Shown: positions 61,701 through 64,000 of the stretch, piece by piece
How the letters are laid out: every line of letters begins with the position of its first letter
Numbering within the stretch: the stretch's first letter is position 1
Source: Chiridota heheva
Lineage: Eukaryota > Echinodermata > Holothuroidea > Apodida > Chiridotidae
DNA: 64,000 nucleotides
Direction: 5' to 3'
Assembly: GCA_020152595.1 (NCBI GenBank)
Contig: JAIGNY010001912.1
Location: 2,059,501-2,123,500, forward strand
Notes under the pieces: generated by a model
Seen by the model: the letters and a program-made list of their open reading frames with translations, nothing else
The model's database searches: none
What the model was told of the DNA's origin: nothing
Translations under genes and position numbers: made by a program

Positions 61701-62941
61701 AAACTGAGCACTTTTCAACCTCTTAATTTCCTATCACAAGATATATTACATACCATAAAACCAAAACAAGTACTGGAAGTTGACTCCAACTACAAACACA
61801 ATCATCAGCAAACTTAACTGTTATTTGTTGTCAGGCAAGACAACAGAAATGCAGTGGACCTTTTGATTTTGATATTTGCATTCGGTGAAATAAGTTGGCA
61901 TTGAAGAAATTGGAAGACAGCACTGGTACAAAGTCTTTTCTGTGAGAATACTGTTAATGTAAAGAGAAATTCATATAAAATCTCATGATTTCATCATTGA
62001 TAATAATTACAGCTGATGAATATAAGAAAATTCAGAGAATATATAAAGTTATTCTTCCTTGGTATGTGCCTAAAACGAGGGGTCCAAGGGTCTATGTCAA
62101 GCTGCCGGAGGATGATGGAGACATTGCATATACGGTCATACTAAAATAGCATTGAGAATTGTTCATATTAATATCAGGGACTAATGCCCAAAAAGCTTAT
62201 CTACAGTGTAAGTACTCAATGTTATATCATCATCATAACTTATCCTTCTGCAATATCTTACTATGGCACCTGTATCATATTTGTGATGCAGACGGCTCAT
62301 TTTTGTATTCAAAATATGCATGTCAAACACTTACTTTACAAAAAAAAAGACAAGCTAGTCGACTCCTTGTGCACAGAAATGAAAATTTGCAAAGACTGTG
62401 CTTTTCATGCTATTGTTTTTTATTAATATTATCATCTACTCTCAAATTTCAAATATTTATGATGGCATATACTCAAAAGATGGTTATGGATATTTTATTA
62501 TCTTTTATGATTGAAAAATTAGAGTTTGAATTTTTATCATTTGGATATATATTGAAAGTCATAAAATAAAAAAAAAAGCCCTGCTTTTTTAATGCCTACA
62601 AAATACTTTCATTAAGAAATGTTAAGATTATTATCTGGGATTATTCTTTATTGTTTACTTGCTAGAAAATACCAATGAAATAAAATCTGGTTATTTCTAA
62701 TCTTTCTTTTGCATAAGTTTTGTATGTGTAATGAAATAAAACTTTGACCATATGGAAGTGAGATAACTACTGTATAGTGAATGTAAAATGCAAAAGAATT
62801 AATTCCCCTTACCATTTCGTTCAACAGCACACCCAAGTGTGTATAAAGTTGCAGATTTAATATTATTATCCTCTGCTGAAGTAAGCAAACTAAGAACGAA
62901 GCCCAATCCGCCACTCTCTCTGAAACATTCTTGTGCTTTAG
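7571..62941 (-). CDS. TERB1: TERB1 (CCDC79) orthologue, partial: 12 exons found, both ends missing
   Basis: In vertebrates TERB1 is a meiosis-specific protein that, with TERB2 and MAJIN, attaches telomeres to the inner nuclear membrane and the SUN-KASH complex for homologue pairing. Seen here: twelve minus-strand segments at 62941-62813, 61950-61819, 61340-61280, 60760-60630, 38118-37996, 36860-36702, 36241-36110, 17325-17197, 16503-16304, 11250-11200, 10424-8741 and 7714-7571. All have AG acceptors and GT donors, and every junction keeps frame, giving about 1,025 codons (human protein about 727 aa). The first eight exons collinearly match what I remember of the vertebrate armadillo region, with landmarks such as CVNNPQN followed by DENQ, GGLDIL, and a TFVLQSC-type helix. 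The extra length lies in the disordered middle. The start codon and the C-terminal Myb exons were not found. Introns range from 460 bp to 22.5 kb. Identification is from remembered family sequence, not from a search. Confidence 0.9.
8012..8278 (+). mobile_element. tRNA-derived SINE with 13-bp target-site duplication
   Basis: The 5' part (about 8020-8092) is tRNA-like. It has an A-box-like GTGGTGTAGCGGTTA, and a B-box-like GGGTTCAAGCG about 40 bp downstream. The body is GC-richer than its surroundings. Identical 13-mers CCTCCCCTAAAAT flank it at 7999-8011 and 8279-8291, a classic LINE-mediated target-site duplication that suggests a fairly recent insertion. There is no poly(A) tail. It sits in the TERB1 intron between exons 8741 and 7714. 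Confidence 0.83.
8741..10424 (-). CDS. TERB1: TERB1 exon: coiled coil and long disordered region (561 codons)
   Basis: A 1,684-bp exon, phase 0 in and phase 1 out, with acceptor TTTACAG|GTG and donor TTAG|GTAAGA. It is the largest open frame in the window. Its first ~40 residues form a coiled coil (QKDFQRLEEKVETLEEKFL). Then follow ~450 Ser/Thr/Asp-rich residues of low order with a repeated pattern -AT-C/S or -TQ-. A basic patch (RRKTASRRRNSRQSTPLKR, about 9265-9330) precedes a proline-directed Ser/Thr cluster (SPVFKPKRTPVKEM, about 8940-8990) and an amphipathic stretch LEAFRMKEIL. In mammals this part of TERB1 binds TRF1 and TERB2 and carries a CDK site. The SP/TP cluster could be equivalent, but that is inference. 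The exon accounts for most of the extra length over the human protein. It ends ...DEKCL, completing a CLGC motif with the next exon. Confidence 0.88.
11200..11250 (-). CDS. TERB1: TERB1 exon: 17-codon microexon
   Basis: A 51-bp exon, phase 0-0, with acceptor TTGTAATAG|CAT and donor GTG|GTGAGT. It reads HPSTKENVKDAVADGSV and joins GYK upstream to VSSVSQKDF downstream without a break. Sequence similarity alone would not support it. The support is the good donor, the matching phases and the lack of stops. Confidence 0.65.
11251..13880. other. TERB1 intron 9, left part
   Basis: AT-rich intronic sequence with no repeat boundary or supported exon. The open frame at 11434-11652 and others here lack splice signals that would connect them to anything. 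Confidence 0.55.
13883..14352. repeat. 38-bp satellite with AATGATCATT palindrome, ~13 copies
   Basis: The tandem unit contains AAACTTGGTAATGATCATT followed by GCATGGTATGAACAATATC. Copies are very similar. Two internal deletions shorten units near 14157 and 14216. Each unit contains the palindrome AATGATCATT. Lies within TERB1 intron 9. Confidence 0.93.
14353..16303. other. TERB1 intron 9, right part
   Basis: No recognised element. The minus-strand frame at 15498-15710 has no acceptor or donor compatible with the TERB1 phases at its ends. Confidence 0.5.
16304..16503 (-). CDS. TERB1: TERB1 exon: linker after the armadillo domain
   Basis: A 200-bp exon, phase 1 in and phase 0 out, with acceptor ATGACAG|TG and donor AAG|GTAAGC. 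It encodes (V)SSLGTENLLYASAFRSMPT..., a Ser/Ala/Lys-rich linker, and ends NLSSGYK. The phase fits directly to the preceding armadillo exon. The open frame continues upstream past the acceptor to 16750, but that part is hydrophobic, lacks family resemblance and is treated as intron. Confidence 0.78.
17197..17325 (-). CDS. TERB1: TERB1 exon: last armadillo repeat
   Basis: A 129-bp exon, phase 1-1, with acceptor ATTCTCAG|AG and donor TGTG|GTAGGT. It codes for EDSQRQLVEHDGLGLLIKHM, followed by TENQDDEEFTKTVTFVLQSC. The pattern GL-L-I---TE-Q--EE--K--TFVL--C is the final armadillo repeat of TERB1. It follows an 18.8-kb intron. Confidence 0.9.
17940..18461. repeat. R2 repeat monomers (~300 bp family)
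   Basis: Diverged head-to-tail copies share three blocks: AAGCCCCGCCTACTC, AATATGCATGACATTGCC, and a GGGCACATCTGCAG ... CTATCTGTGTAC block followed by TTGAGATACTGTGTTTACA. Further copies are at 18738-19140 and 20925-21860. The 135-codon frame at 17779-18186 runs through a monomer and has no codon or motif support. Confidence 0.82.
18462..18737. mobile_element. MITE inserted in an R2 monomer
   Basis: Perfect 12-bp inverted ends CGCCCTTACATC (18470-18481) and GATGTAAGGGCG (18714-18725), extendable outward with mismatches to about 24 bp. The insert interrupts the R2 phrase GACCATG|GGCTATCTG, which resumes at 18738, so an empty site can be read from sister copies. The interior is non-coding and GC-richer than its host. 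Confidence 0.72.
18738..19140. repeat. R2 repeat monomers, continuation, ending in CA microsatellite
   Basis: Resumes the R2 sequence after the MITE, including a second CTACTCAATAATATGCATGAC block, and ends in an (AC)n tract at about 19112-19131. Confidence 0.8.
19141..20424. other. TERB1 intron 7 stretch, nothing recognised
   Basis: AT-rich, with a few poly-A/T runs. No splice-flanked open frame was seen. Confidence 0.5.
20425..20822 (+). repeat. Dispersed repeat family R1, full-length copy
   Basis: Begins near AGACCCCTCCAACCTGACAC and ends near AGATGGTTATTTCCTCATGG. It includes two CAACCAGCTA-type internal blocks. Closely related in inverted orientation to 33751-34160, and to the shorter 2860-3172 copy. 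Confidence 0.85.
20925..21860. repeat. R2 repeat monomers, second cluster
   Basis: About three further copies of the R2 unit, with AAGCCCCGCCCACT at 21063 and 21514. It ends in ACACAC-rich sequence followed by CATCATGACAGCTTAGGTTC. A nearly identical ending follows other (AC)n tails elsewhere (19577-19605), so the tail belongs to the unit. Confidence 0.78.
21861..23023. other. TERB1 intron 7 stretch, nothing recognised
   Basis: AT-rich sequence without terminal repeats or supported exons. Confidence 0.5.
23024..23393. mobile_element. Fold-back element A of AGCTTGC words
   Basis: Ends CCCTTACAGAAAT (23024-23036) and ATTTCTGGAAGGG (23381-23393) are inverted repeats with one mismatch. The interior consists of AGCTTGCACAAGCT-like palindromic words. 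The two halves are themselves roughly reverse complementary, for example CTATCTGCAAGCTTGTGCAA near 23130 against its complement near 23215. It has the layout of a fold-back MITE and no coding capacity. Confidence 0.75.
23394..25179. other. TERB1 intron 7 stretch
   Basis: Includes a local inverted pair CTCAAATGGCATTTGAGA near 23548 and 23648. No convincing exon. The plus frame at 24408-24608 is hydrophobic and unsupported by splice context. Confidence 0.45.
25180..25264 (-). CDS. Candidate terminal exon of an unknown nested gene
   Basis: A strong acceptor (polypyrimidine, then TTCTTTCAG|G) opens an 85-bp frame reading YLTSWQKQIDQIGYEALGKL, six more residues and a stop. A possible 24-bp upstream exon at 26064-26041, with a good acceptor and GTAAGG donor, joins in the same phase and adds SDIICKSW. 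The composition looks protein-like. It does not fit the TERB1 phases or the known TERB1 order, so it would be a separate minus-strand gene inside intron 7, or chance. No family recognised. Confidence 0.25.
25265..26746. other. TERB1 intron 7 stretch
   Basis: Contains the possible 24-bp microexon at 26041-26064. It also contains an unexplained open minus frame (26555-26361, ending ISPTEFKMTDNS) that lacks a usable donor. Confidence 0.4.
26747..26965 (+). repeat. Left inverted repeat of the 6.5-kb block
   Basis: Starts GGGGCGGTTGACAG and contains CCAGGGTGGATGCCCTCACT and ATGGGGATTTATGACAT. Its reverse complement recurs at 33035-33273. Confidence 0.85.
27490..29000 (-). pseudogene. Broken ORFs of an uncharacterised transposon-type protein
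   Basis: Minus-strand open pieces at about 28875-28546, 28494-28297 and 27807-27571 are separated by stops and frameshifts. The last contains SRSTNQKCTVITMDQGLYCK followed by LKEITWLKKE. It resembles, from memory, a large uncharacterised repetitive protein family in cnidarian and echinoderm genomes with a TLDQALYCKLMEL-like motif. The first piece reads like a domain with Cys, Trp and Phe at conserved-looking spacing (GFDDKHWQGGFYDEKIQP). No catalytic motif can be assigned. Its placement inside the inverted-repeat block suggests it is the block's own gene, now dead. Confidence 0.45.
29780..31090 (-). mobile_element. Truncated, dead non-LTR retrotransposon (RNase H and 3' region)
   Basis: Minus-strand frames carry an RNase H domain: IYTYGSKEGNKTAAAA, then SIFSAEAKAILLAL, then WIPCLVGIPGNDRADAATKL. 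Downstream is a tail of the usual RIGHT/HC-type zinc knuckle, broken by a frameshift near 30240. A frameshift near 30700 separates the first RNase H block from the rest. The first catalytic Asp of the usual TDGS motif is Tyr here. Presence of RNase H points to the I-type group of non-LTR elements. Reverse transcriptase and endonuclease are missing, as in 5'-truncated insertions. Confidence 0.75.
31278..31640. repeat. Tandem duplication of ~177 bp
   Basis: 31278-31448 and 31454-31640 are near-identical (CATATTGGCCATATAACAAC, CCTCCAATGGGTGGGGCATG, CCACCACCAATGCAAACACT). The second copy has a short insertion (TTAATTCTCCC region). Non-coding. Confidence 0.85.
31641..33034. other. Interior of the 6.5-kb block, nothing recognised
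   Basis: AT-rich DNA without supported ORFs, between the 177-bp duplication and the right inverted repeat. It could be old transposon UTR or captured host DNA. Confidence 0.4.
33035..33273 (-). repeat. Right inverted repeat of the 6.5-kb block
   Basis: Reverse complement of 26747-26965. It carries an extra poly-T run near 33248 and ends GGCCGCCCC. Confidence 0.85.
33452..33691 (+). CDS. Candidate terminal exon, unknown protein
   Basis: A plus-strand frame opens after a plausible acceptor (CACATTGTTGCAG|AAT) and codes for 79 residues ending in TAA. It starts NKKQLKLFTHLTLFGGLRRI and ends GEDLVPKSYSVKEIL. The acidic, hydrophilic C-terminus (QEDNKTEENGED) and lack of low-complexity bias look protein-like. 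It lies just outside the 6.5-kb block and next to an R1 repeat, so it may instead be a transposon fragment. No upstream exon was recognised. Confidence 0.25.
   Translation, partial: NKKQLKLFTHLTLFGGLRRIIRRKTNQFQLTLFDNIWYLNVMKDYFSDKANSFYTQEDNKTEENGEDLVPKSYSVKEIL
33751..34160 (-). repeat. Dispersed repeat family R1, inverted full-length copy
   Basis: Reverse-complement relative of 20425-20822, with CATCAATCATTCATGGG, TCAGCCAAGGACTAATCTG and CAAATGAATGACCTATTGTG as anchors. Confidence 0.85.
34161..35743. other. TERB1 intron 7 stretch, nothing recognised
   Basis: AT-rich intronic DNA. Small ORFs at 34374-34592 and 34755-34949 lack splice or motif support. Confidence 0.5.
35744..35955. mobile_element. 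Fold-back element B of AGCTTGC words (worn copy)
   Basis: The left end, CCCTTACAAAAAAAT, is a variant of the CCCTTACAGAAA terminus. The interior has AGCTAGCAAAAACTTTTTGC and palindromic AGCTTGC words around TGTTCCAAAATACTAGCTT, a phrase shared with element A and the array at 50470-51148. The right terminus is lost. Confidence 0.6.
36110..36241 (-). CDS. TERB1: TERB1 exon: armadillo repeat, DANRDSLAKLK ... ITSSC
   Basis: A 132-bp exon (phase 1-1) with acceptor CCCTCCAG|AT and donor TGTG|GTAAGA. It encodes DANRDSLAKLKAVSLLLQIL, then helices ending LALAGITSSC. The next exon begins EDSQRQLVEHDGL, reproducing the CTEDCEENQ...L order of vertebrate TERB1. No ORF of 60 codons or more covers it. Phase and homology define it. 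Confidence 0.87.
36702..36860 (-). CDS. TERB1: TERB1 exon: armadillo repeat with GGLDIL
   Basis: A 159-bp exon, phase 1-1, with acceptor TTATGTCAG|AA and donor AATG|GTGAGA. It reads ESNQERFGLMGGLDILIECL and continues to SVQLINTLQSSCDEN. The GGLDIL motif and its position after LTNN agree with the vertebrate segment containing VGGLDVL. Simple ORF calls run into intron on both sides. The splice sites given here restore frame with both neighbours. Confidence 0.9.
37996..38118 (-). CDS. TERB1: TERB1 exon: armadillo repeat beginning DENQLVC
   Basis: A 123-bp exon, phase 1-1, with acceptor TTCTTAG|AT and donor AATG|GTAAAA. It codes for DENQLVCAASFPTAL, then HLSSFLALTLTNN, matching the TERB1 stretch DENQ-VC---FP-A ... 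LTLANN. It is separated by 22.5 kb of repeat-filled intron from the exon that carries the adjoining CVNNPQN. Confidence 0.9.
38241..38829. mobile_element. Element R3, short form (589 bp)
   Basis: Homologous at both ends to 53746-55880. Both copies start AGGGATTTyrTCAyrTGAC and end GACATCAGCTGAAACACCCT. Flanking pentamers are TATAG and AATAG here, and AATAG and TATAG at the other copy. Non-coding MITE-like layout. The ORFs inside are shadows. Confidence 0.7.
38830..43302. other. TERB1 intron 4 stretch without recognised elements
   Basis: Mostly AT-rich. Two open plus frames (41022-41321 and 42739-42990) are less biased than average but match no family I know and have no convincing splice partners. 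Confidence 0.45.
43303..43870. repeat. Array C: tandem ~32-bp units of TAGCTTGCGCAAGCTA
   Basis: The left end CCCTTACAGAAAAA at 43303 is the same terminus as element A. Units follow the form GCTAGCTTGCGCAAGCTAAC plus ATCAAATTTTT, about 12 copies, giving a dense run of perfect palindromes. The first 120 bp are a compressed form (GCGCAAGCTA repeated). The right end fades into two copies of a ~75-bp sequence containing AAATGTTACAAACTTAACATT. No right terminus found. Confidence 0.8.
44242..44340 (+). repeat. 99-bp direct repeat, left copy
   Basis: Nearly identical to 49282-49380, including the last ~75 bp without change (AAAATGCATCACTTTTCTTT, AAGAATGTCCCAAAGACATA). Directly abuts the GAGCTCG array on its right side, whereas the other copy lies to the right of its array. 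Confidence 0.9.
44341..44700. repeat. Array D of GACGAGCTCGTC words
   Basis: Tandem and inverted words based on GACGAGCTCGTCAACAA, decaying to the right (GACAAGCTTGTGACAAGCTC). Palindromic GAGCTC or AAGCTT cores recur every ~15-20 bp. The minus frame 44728-44381 (VRLLTSWSQACPVVDEL-type repeats) is a product of the array. Confidence 0.8.
45749..45820 (+). promoter_or_regulatory. Candidate core promoter for the small nested gene
   Basis: A CCAAT box (45750-45754, in TAGCCAATGA) and a TATA-like TTTATAAAG (45772-45780) are followed about 30 bp later by GACGCCATTTT (45810-45820), a YY1-like sequence often found at transcription starts. The first ATG of the proposed gene is at 45857. Spacing is typical but not diagnostic. 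Confidence 0.4.
45857..45895 (+). CDS. Nested gene exon 1 (13 codons)
   Basis: ATG in AGCATGT opens MSTGVRVVISAIN and ends at a consensus donor AAT|GTAAGT. The frame is open upstream to 45779, but this is the first in-frame ATG. An overlapping out-of-frame ATG lies at 45846. Confidence 0.4.
46636..46834 (+). CDS. Nested gene exon 2, with in-frame stop
   Basis: Acceptor TTTTTTCCAACAG|ACC (an alternative in the same frame is at 46657, TTTTCAG|AGT). It reads TLLNCFQSNRRNSPVGNCPD and continues to DKHNWLDKI, then TAA, then a further 16 open codons to the donor CAAG|GTATGA. A second donor 9 bp later (AAG|GTAAGA) would put the last exon out of frame. Confidence 0.4.
47143..47960. repeat. 17-bp TAGGCCTA satellite, ~48 copies
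   Basis: Unit GGAGATAGGCCTATATT repeated with almost no substitutions. A few length variants are present: loss of one G at about 47512, 47612, 47851 and 47919; insertion GAGA at about 47647; AAAG at 47204. Every unit contains the 8-bp palindrome TAGGCCTA. Lies in the second intron of the nested candidate gene and in TERB1 intron 4. Confidence 0.97.
48310..48625 (+). repeat. Possible old tRNA-derived SINE
   Basis: TAGAGCGGTCCTTGG resembles an A box and TGGGTTCCCATCTG, ~45 bp downstream, a B box. A GGCAGAAGGGCCGGGTGTCA body follows. No target-site duplication found, so this is tentative. The open frames here are not called as genes. Confidence 0.35.
48706..48824 (+). CDS. Nested gene terminal exon
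   Basis: Acceptor TTTTCATTCTTTCAG|AA follows a TATATA/T-rich tract. The frame reads (E)FVPRERKQQGQQPMKVKD, then CFPSECYFRTLQMQREEQYT and TGA. CpG-containing codons (CCGAGAG, CAGCGCGAGGAG) in otherwise CpG-poor DNA support a coding past. No consensus AATAAA was seen just downstream. Confidence 0.45.
49177..49278. mobile_element. Element E of GAGCTCG words with TTTCTGTAAGGG terminus
   Basis: GAGCTCG palindromes (ACGAGCTCGCTGCGAGCTCG, GACGAGCTCGCCGTGAGCTC) are followed by TTTCTGTAAGGG at 49267-49278. This is the same terminus as elements A and F, although the core word differs. A left terminus was not recognised. Confidence 0.7.
49282..49380 (+). repeat. 99-bp direct repeat, right copy
   Basis: Partner of 44242-44340, offset 5,040 bp, immediately right of element E. 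Confidence 0.9.
49727..49933 (-). mobile_element. tRNA-derived SINE, minus strand
   Basis: Read on the minus strand from 49933 there is TAGCACTGCTGTAAAGGAG (A-box region) and then GGTTTTATTCC (B box). A body follows with GGTGTGTCCTTCAGTAGGTA and CCTTTATCC, a phrase typical of SINEs in many marine deuterostomes. There is no obvious poly(A) tail, and target-site duplications were not resolved. Confidence 0.75.
50470..51148. mobile_element. Array/element F: ~34-bp tandem units of TTAGCTAGCAAGCTAGCGC
   Basis: At least six near-identical units of GTTAGCTAGCAAGCTAGCGC plus AAGGTTGCAAGAT (50815-51045), flanked by inverted AGCTTGC words. GTATTTGGAACAATTGCAACC (near 50750) and its complement near 51035 show the fold-back layout. 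It ends TTTCTGTAAGGG (51137-51148), the terminus shared with A and E. Confidence 0.82.
51160..51400 (+). pseudogene. C-terminal remnant of a LINE reverse transcriptase
   Basis: From 51172 the frame reads RWKITGHILRQDRNNDCNTA, LTWSPERRRKRCRPKTTY, a stop, then HTVEKESNRAE. This is the familiar tail of many LINE polyproteins (GH-LR ... RGRPKTTW--TVEKE). Stops replace conserved residues and nothing upstream survives, because array F abuts it. Dead fragment. Confidence 0.8.
51401..53740. other. TERB1 intron 4 stretch, nothing recognised
   Basis: AT-rich intronic DNA without terminal repeats or supported exons. Confidence 0.5.
53746..55880. mobile_element. Element R3, long form (2,135 bp)
   Basis: Shares ~440 bp at the left and ~105 bp at the right with the short R3 copy at 38241-38829. 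It also contains ~1.6 kb of extra internal sequence (about 54190-55780). The extra part has several moderate plus-strand frames (for example 54197-54478) but no recognised transposase domain. It is either a more complete parent or a short form with an insertion. Confidence 0.65.
56510..57960. repeat. Tandem repeat of ~340-540 bp, about three and a half copies
   Basis: The phrase TTGTCCAACCCACTCTCAAT followed by CTGCACAAACCACA recurs at about 56518, 57059, 57546 and 57884 (diverged). The rest of the unit includes GTAACTCTTTGAACTAACTTG and GGGCTTTGTAATCTCAATAT. Units shorten to the right by internal deletions. Confidence 0.85.
58105..58880. repeat. 24-bp minisatellite, TATGTCCCACATGGCATCCC
   Basis: About 30 imperfect units. 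The TCCCACATGGCAT core is kept while lengths vary from 12 to 26 bp. Long frames are open on both strands (58264-58755 plus, 58339-58019 minus) because the unit has few stops. They are artefacts. Outlying units occur at 59050-59100 and similar words at 55330-55400. Confidence 0.93.
58981..60629. other. TERB1 intron 4, rightmost part
   Basis: Apart from a few stray minisatellite words near 59050, no feature was recognised. Confidence 0.5.
60630..60760 (-). CDS. TERB1: TERB1 exon: armadillo repeat ending in CVNNPQN
   Basis: A 131-bp exon, phase 2 in and phase 1 out, with acceptor GATTCCAG|A and donor AATG|GTACAT. It encodes LFPGFDILNSHVRKWL..., then a helix ending ALCNCVNNPQN. The CVNNPQN string is the most recognisable TERB1 landmark in the window and abuts DENQ in the next exon, as in vertebrates. 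The following intron is 22.5 kb. Confidence 0.9.
61280..61340 (-). CDS. TERB1: TERB1 exon: short armadillo-region exon
   Basis: A 61-bp exon, phase 1 in and phase 2 out, with acceptor ...TTTTCAG|AT and donor CAG|GTATGC. It codes for (N)TGQALVRNSRCLESMVEIF(R), matching the TGQ-LVRE-GC segment of vertebrate TERB1. The arginine codon is split across the next junction (AG|A). Confidence 0.87.
61819..61950 (-). CDS. TERB1: TERB1 exon: armadillo repeat with LCTS motif
   Basis: A 132-bp exon (44 codons), phase 1-1. The acceptor is ...TTAACAG|TA and the donor is the weaker GTTAAG. Joined to the previous exon it reads ERN-VFSQKRLCTSAVFQFL..., ending KRSTAFLLSCLTTNN. It lines up with the TERB1 segment containing a CQQ-LCTS-LF motif and ending in SNN. 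It is too short and open on one side only, so simple ORF calling misses it. The homology and both phases support it. Confidence 0.85.
62813..62941 (-). CDS. TERB1: TERB1 exon, first visible: armadillo repeat
   Basis: A 129-bp exon, phase 1 in and phase 1 out. The acceptor follows a TTTTTCAG tract and the donor is G|GTAAGG. It encodes an armadillo-type helix set with the landmarks CFRESGGLGFV and ATLYTLGCAVERN, matching the N-terminal part of vertebrate TERB1 (FRE-GGL-FV ... LFTLG). The phase-1 acceptor means at least one more coding exon lies upstream. I see none between 62942 and 64000. The acceptor and first ~15 coding bases are duplicated at about 63366-63382. Confidence 0.88.
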
Positions 62942-63793
62942 CTGAAAAATTAAGATGTGGGCAAAACAAGCAGGAAAAATTATATTTTTCACAGATCTTT
63001 TACTTAAACAAGTCAAGATTGTAATAGCTACAAAAACATATTCAGTTCTGGGTGTATTAACAGGTAAAAATGAAAATTAACTGTTATGACTGTGTCATAA
63101 CAATCAAAGAAAGGAGTGATTCAGAGGAATCTAATTACCCTGTTTTCATGGCCTTTTTGTATCGCCTGTGAAGCAGCATGAAGAGACATAGGGGTCATCC
63201 TGTCGGCGGCAGTGGCCACAAATGTTTAACCTGAGCTCATTGATTGAGTTATGAATTGTGTACATTCATGTAACTTGGTACAGGGGTAGAGGACATTGGT
63301 ACTGTTCAAATGAGCATGATTGGTGGGCTGTGTGCACCTACTAATTATTTCATTTTTATCTTAATCATTCTTGTGCTTTAGCTGAAAAATTAAGATGTGG
63401 GCAAAACAAGCAGGACAAATTATATCTTTCACAGATCTTTCATTTAAACAAGTCAAGATTATAATGGCTACAAAAACATATTCAGTTCTGGATGTATTAA
63501 CAGGTAAAAATAAAAATGAACTGTTATGACTGTGTCATAGCAATCAAAGAAAGGAGAATTTCAGAGGAATCAAATTATCCTGTTCTCATGACCTTTTTGT
63601 CTCACCTGTGATGCAGCAAGAGATATAGGGGTCATCCTGTCGGCGGCGGTGGCCACAAATGTTTATCCTGAGCTCATTACTTAAGTTATAAATTGTGTAC
63701 ATTCATGTAACTTGGTACAGGGGTAGAGGACATTGGTACTGTTTAAATAAGCATTATTGGTGGGCTGTGTGCACATATTAATTATTTCATTTG
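62926..63793. repeat. Tandem duplication of ~430 bp including a TERB1 acceptor
   Basis: 62926-63353 and 63366-63793 are highly similar at an offset of 440 bp (GATGTGGGCAAAACAAGCAG, GGGGTCATCCTGTCGGCGGC, GTAACTTGGTACAGGGGTAG). The left copy starts inside the first visible TERB1 exon, so the acceptor and ~15 coding bases exist twice. A third, partial copy starts near 63955 and runs off the window. Confidence 0.92.
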
Positions 63794-64000
63794 CATAACA
63801 ATGAAAATATCTGTATCTATGATATCTCTTAAGTTAATGTGGGTGTGGTGATTTTGTTTACACAAATGATCATATATATGAAGAGCATTTTTCACAATTT
63901 ATAGTGAGGTGAAGTGTGCATGTTAATTAGGTTATTTGCATAACAATAGACTTTCATGCAACATGTTTAAGCTGAGCTCATAACTTAAGTTATGAATGGT
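63794..64000. other. Right edge, start of a further partial repeat copy
   Basis: From about 63955, GTTTAAGCTGAGCTCATAAC resembles the segment at 63230 and 63660, indicating that the tandem array continues beyond the window. Confidence 0.55.

Noticed and set aside
62159-62569. 136-codon plus-strand ORF
   Set aside because: AT-rich, with no recognisable motif, in a TERB1 intron between two confirmed exons. Probably chance.

Overview
The window is eukaryotic nuclear DNA: AT-rich, intron-rich and crowded with mobile elements. It has spliced GT-AG exons, tRNA-derived SINEs, fold-back DNA elements, degenerate non-LTR retrotransposons and several satellites. The protein match, the repeat style and the abundance of the palindrome TAGGCCTA suggest a marine invertebrate, perhaps an echinoderm or another deuterostome. 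That placement is an inference and only moderately secure.

The one gene I can name is a minus-strand orthologue of TERB1 (telomere repeats-binding bouquet formation protein 1, CCDC79), the meiotic armadillo-repeat protein that links telomeres to the nuclear envelope. Twelve exons in matching phase run from 62941 down to 7571, giving about 1,025 codons over 55 kb. The order from the N-terminal side is: armadillo repeats (62941 to 17197), a linker (16503-16304 and 11250-11200), one 1,684-bp exon coding for a coiled coil and a long disordered region (10424-8741), and a Cys/His-containing exon (7714-7571). The start codon lies beyond the right edge or in an unrecognised exon. The C-terminal Myb domain expected for the family was not found and probably lies left of the window.

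Two introns are very large. Intron 7 (17326-36109, 18.8 kb) holds a family of ~300-bp diverged repeats with a MITE inserted in one copy, a fold-back element, and a 6.5-kb block bounded by ~220-bp inverted repeats that carries degenerate transposon-type ORFs and a dead non-LTR retrotransposon. Intron 4 (38119-60629, 22.5 kb) holds a short/long pair of related elements, several palindrome-word arrays, a 17-bp TAGGCCTA satellite, a SINE, a LINE tail, and ~500-bp and 24-bp tandem arrays. It also holds a plausible small plus-strand gene (45857-48824), with CCAAT and TATA boxes and three phase-compatible exons but one in-frame stop.

Outside the gene body, the left 7.5 kb holds a pyrimidine-rich minisatellite, a G-rich tract, one copy of a dispersed repeat and a 1.25-kb hAT-like element with near-perfect 8-bp target-site duplications. 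The right 1 kb is a ~440-bp tandem duplication that copied the splice acceptor and first bases of the first visible TERB1 exon. I found no rRNA, functional tRNA, CRISPR array or prokaryotic operon.
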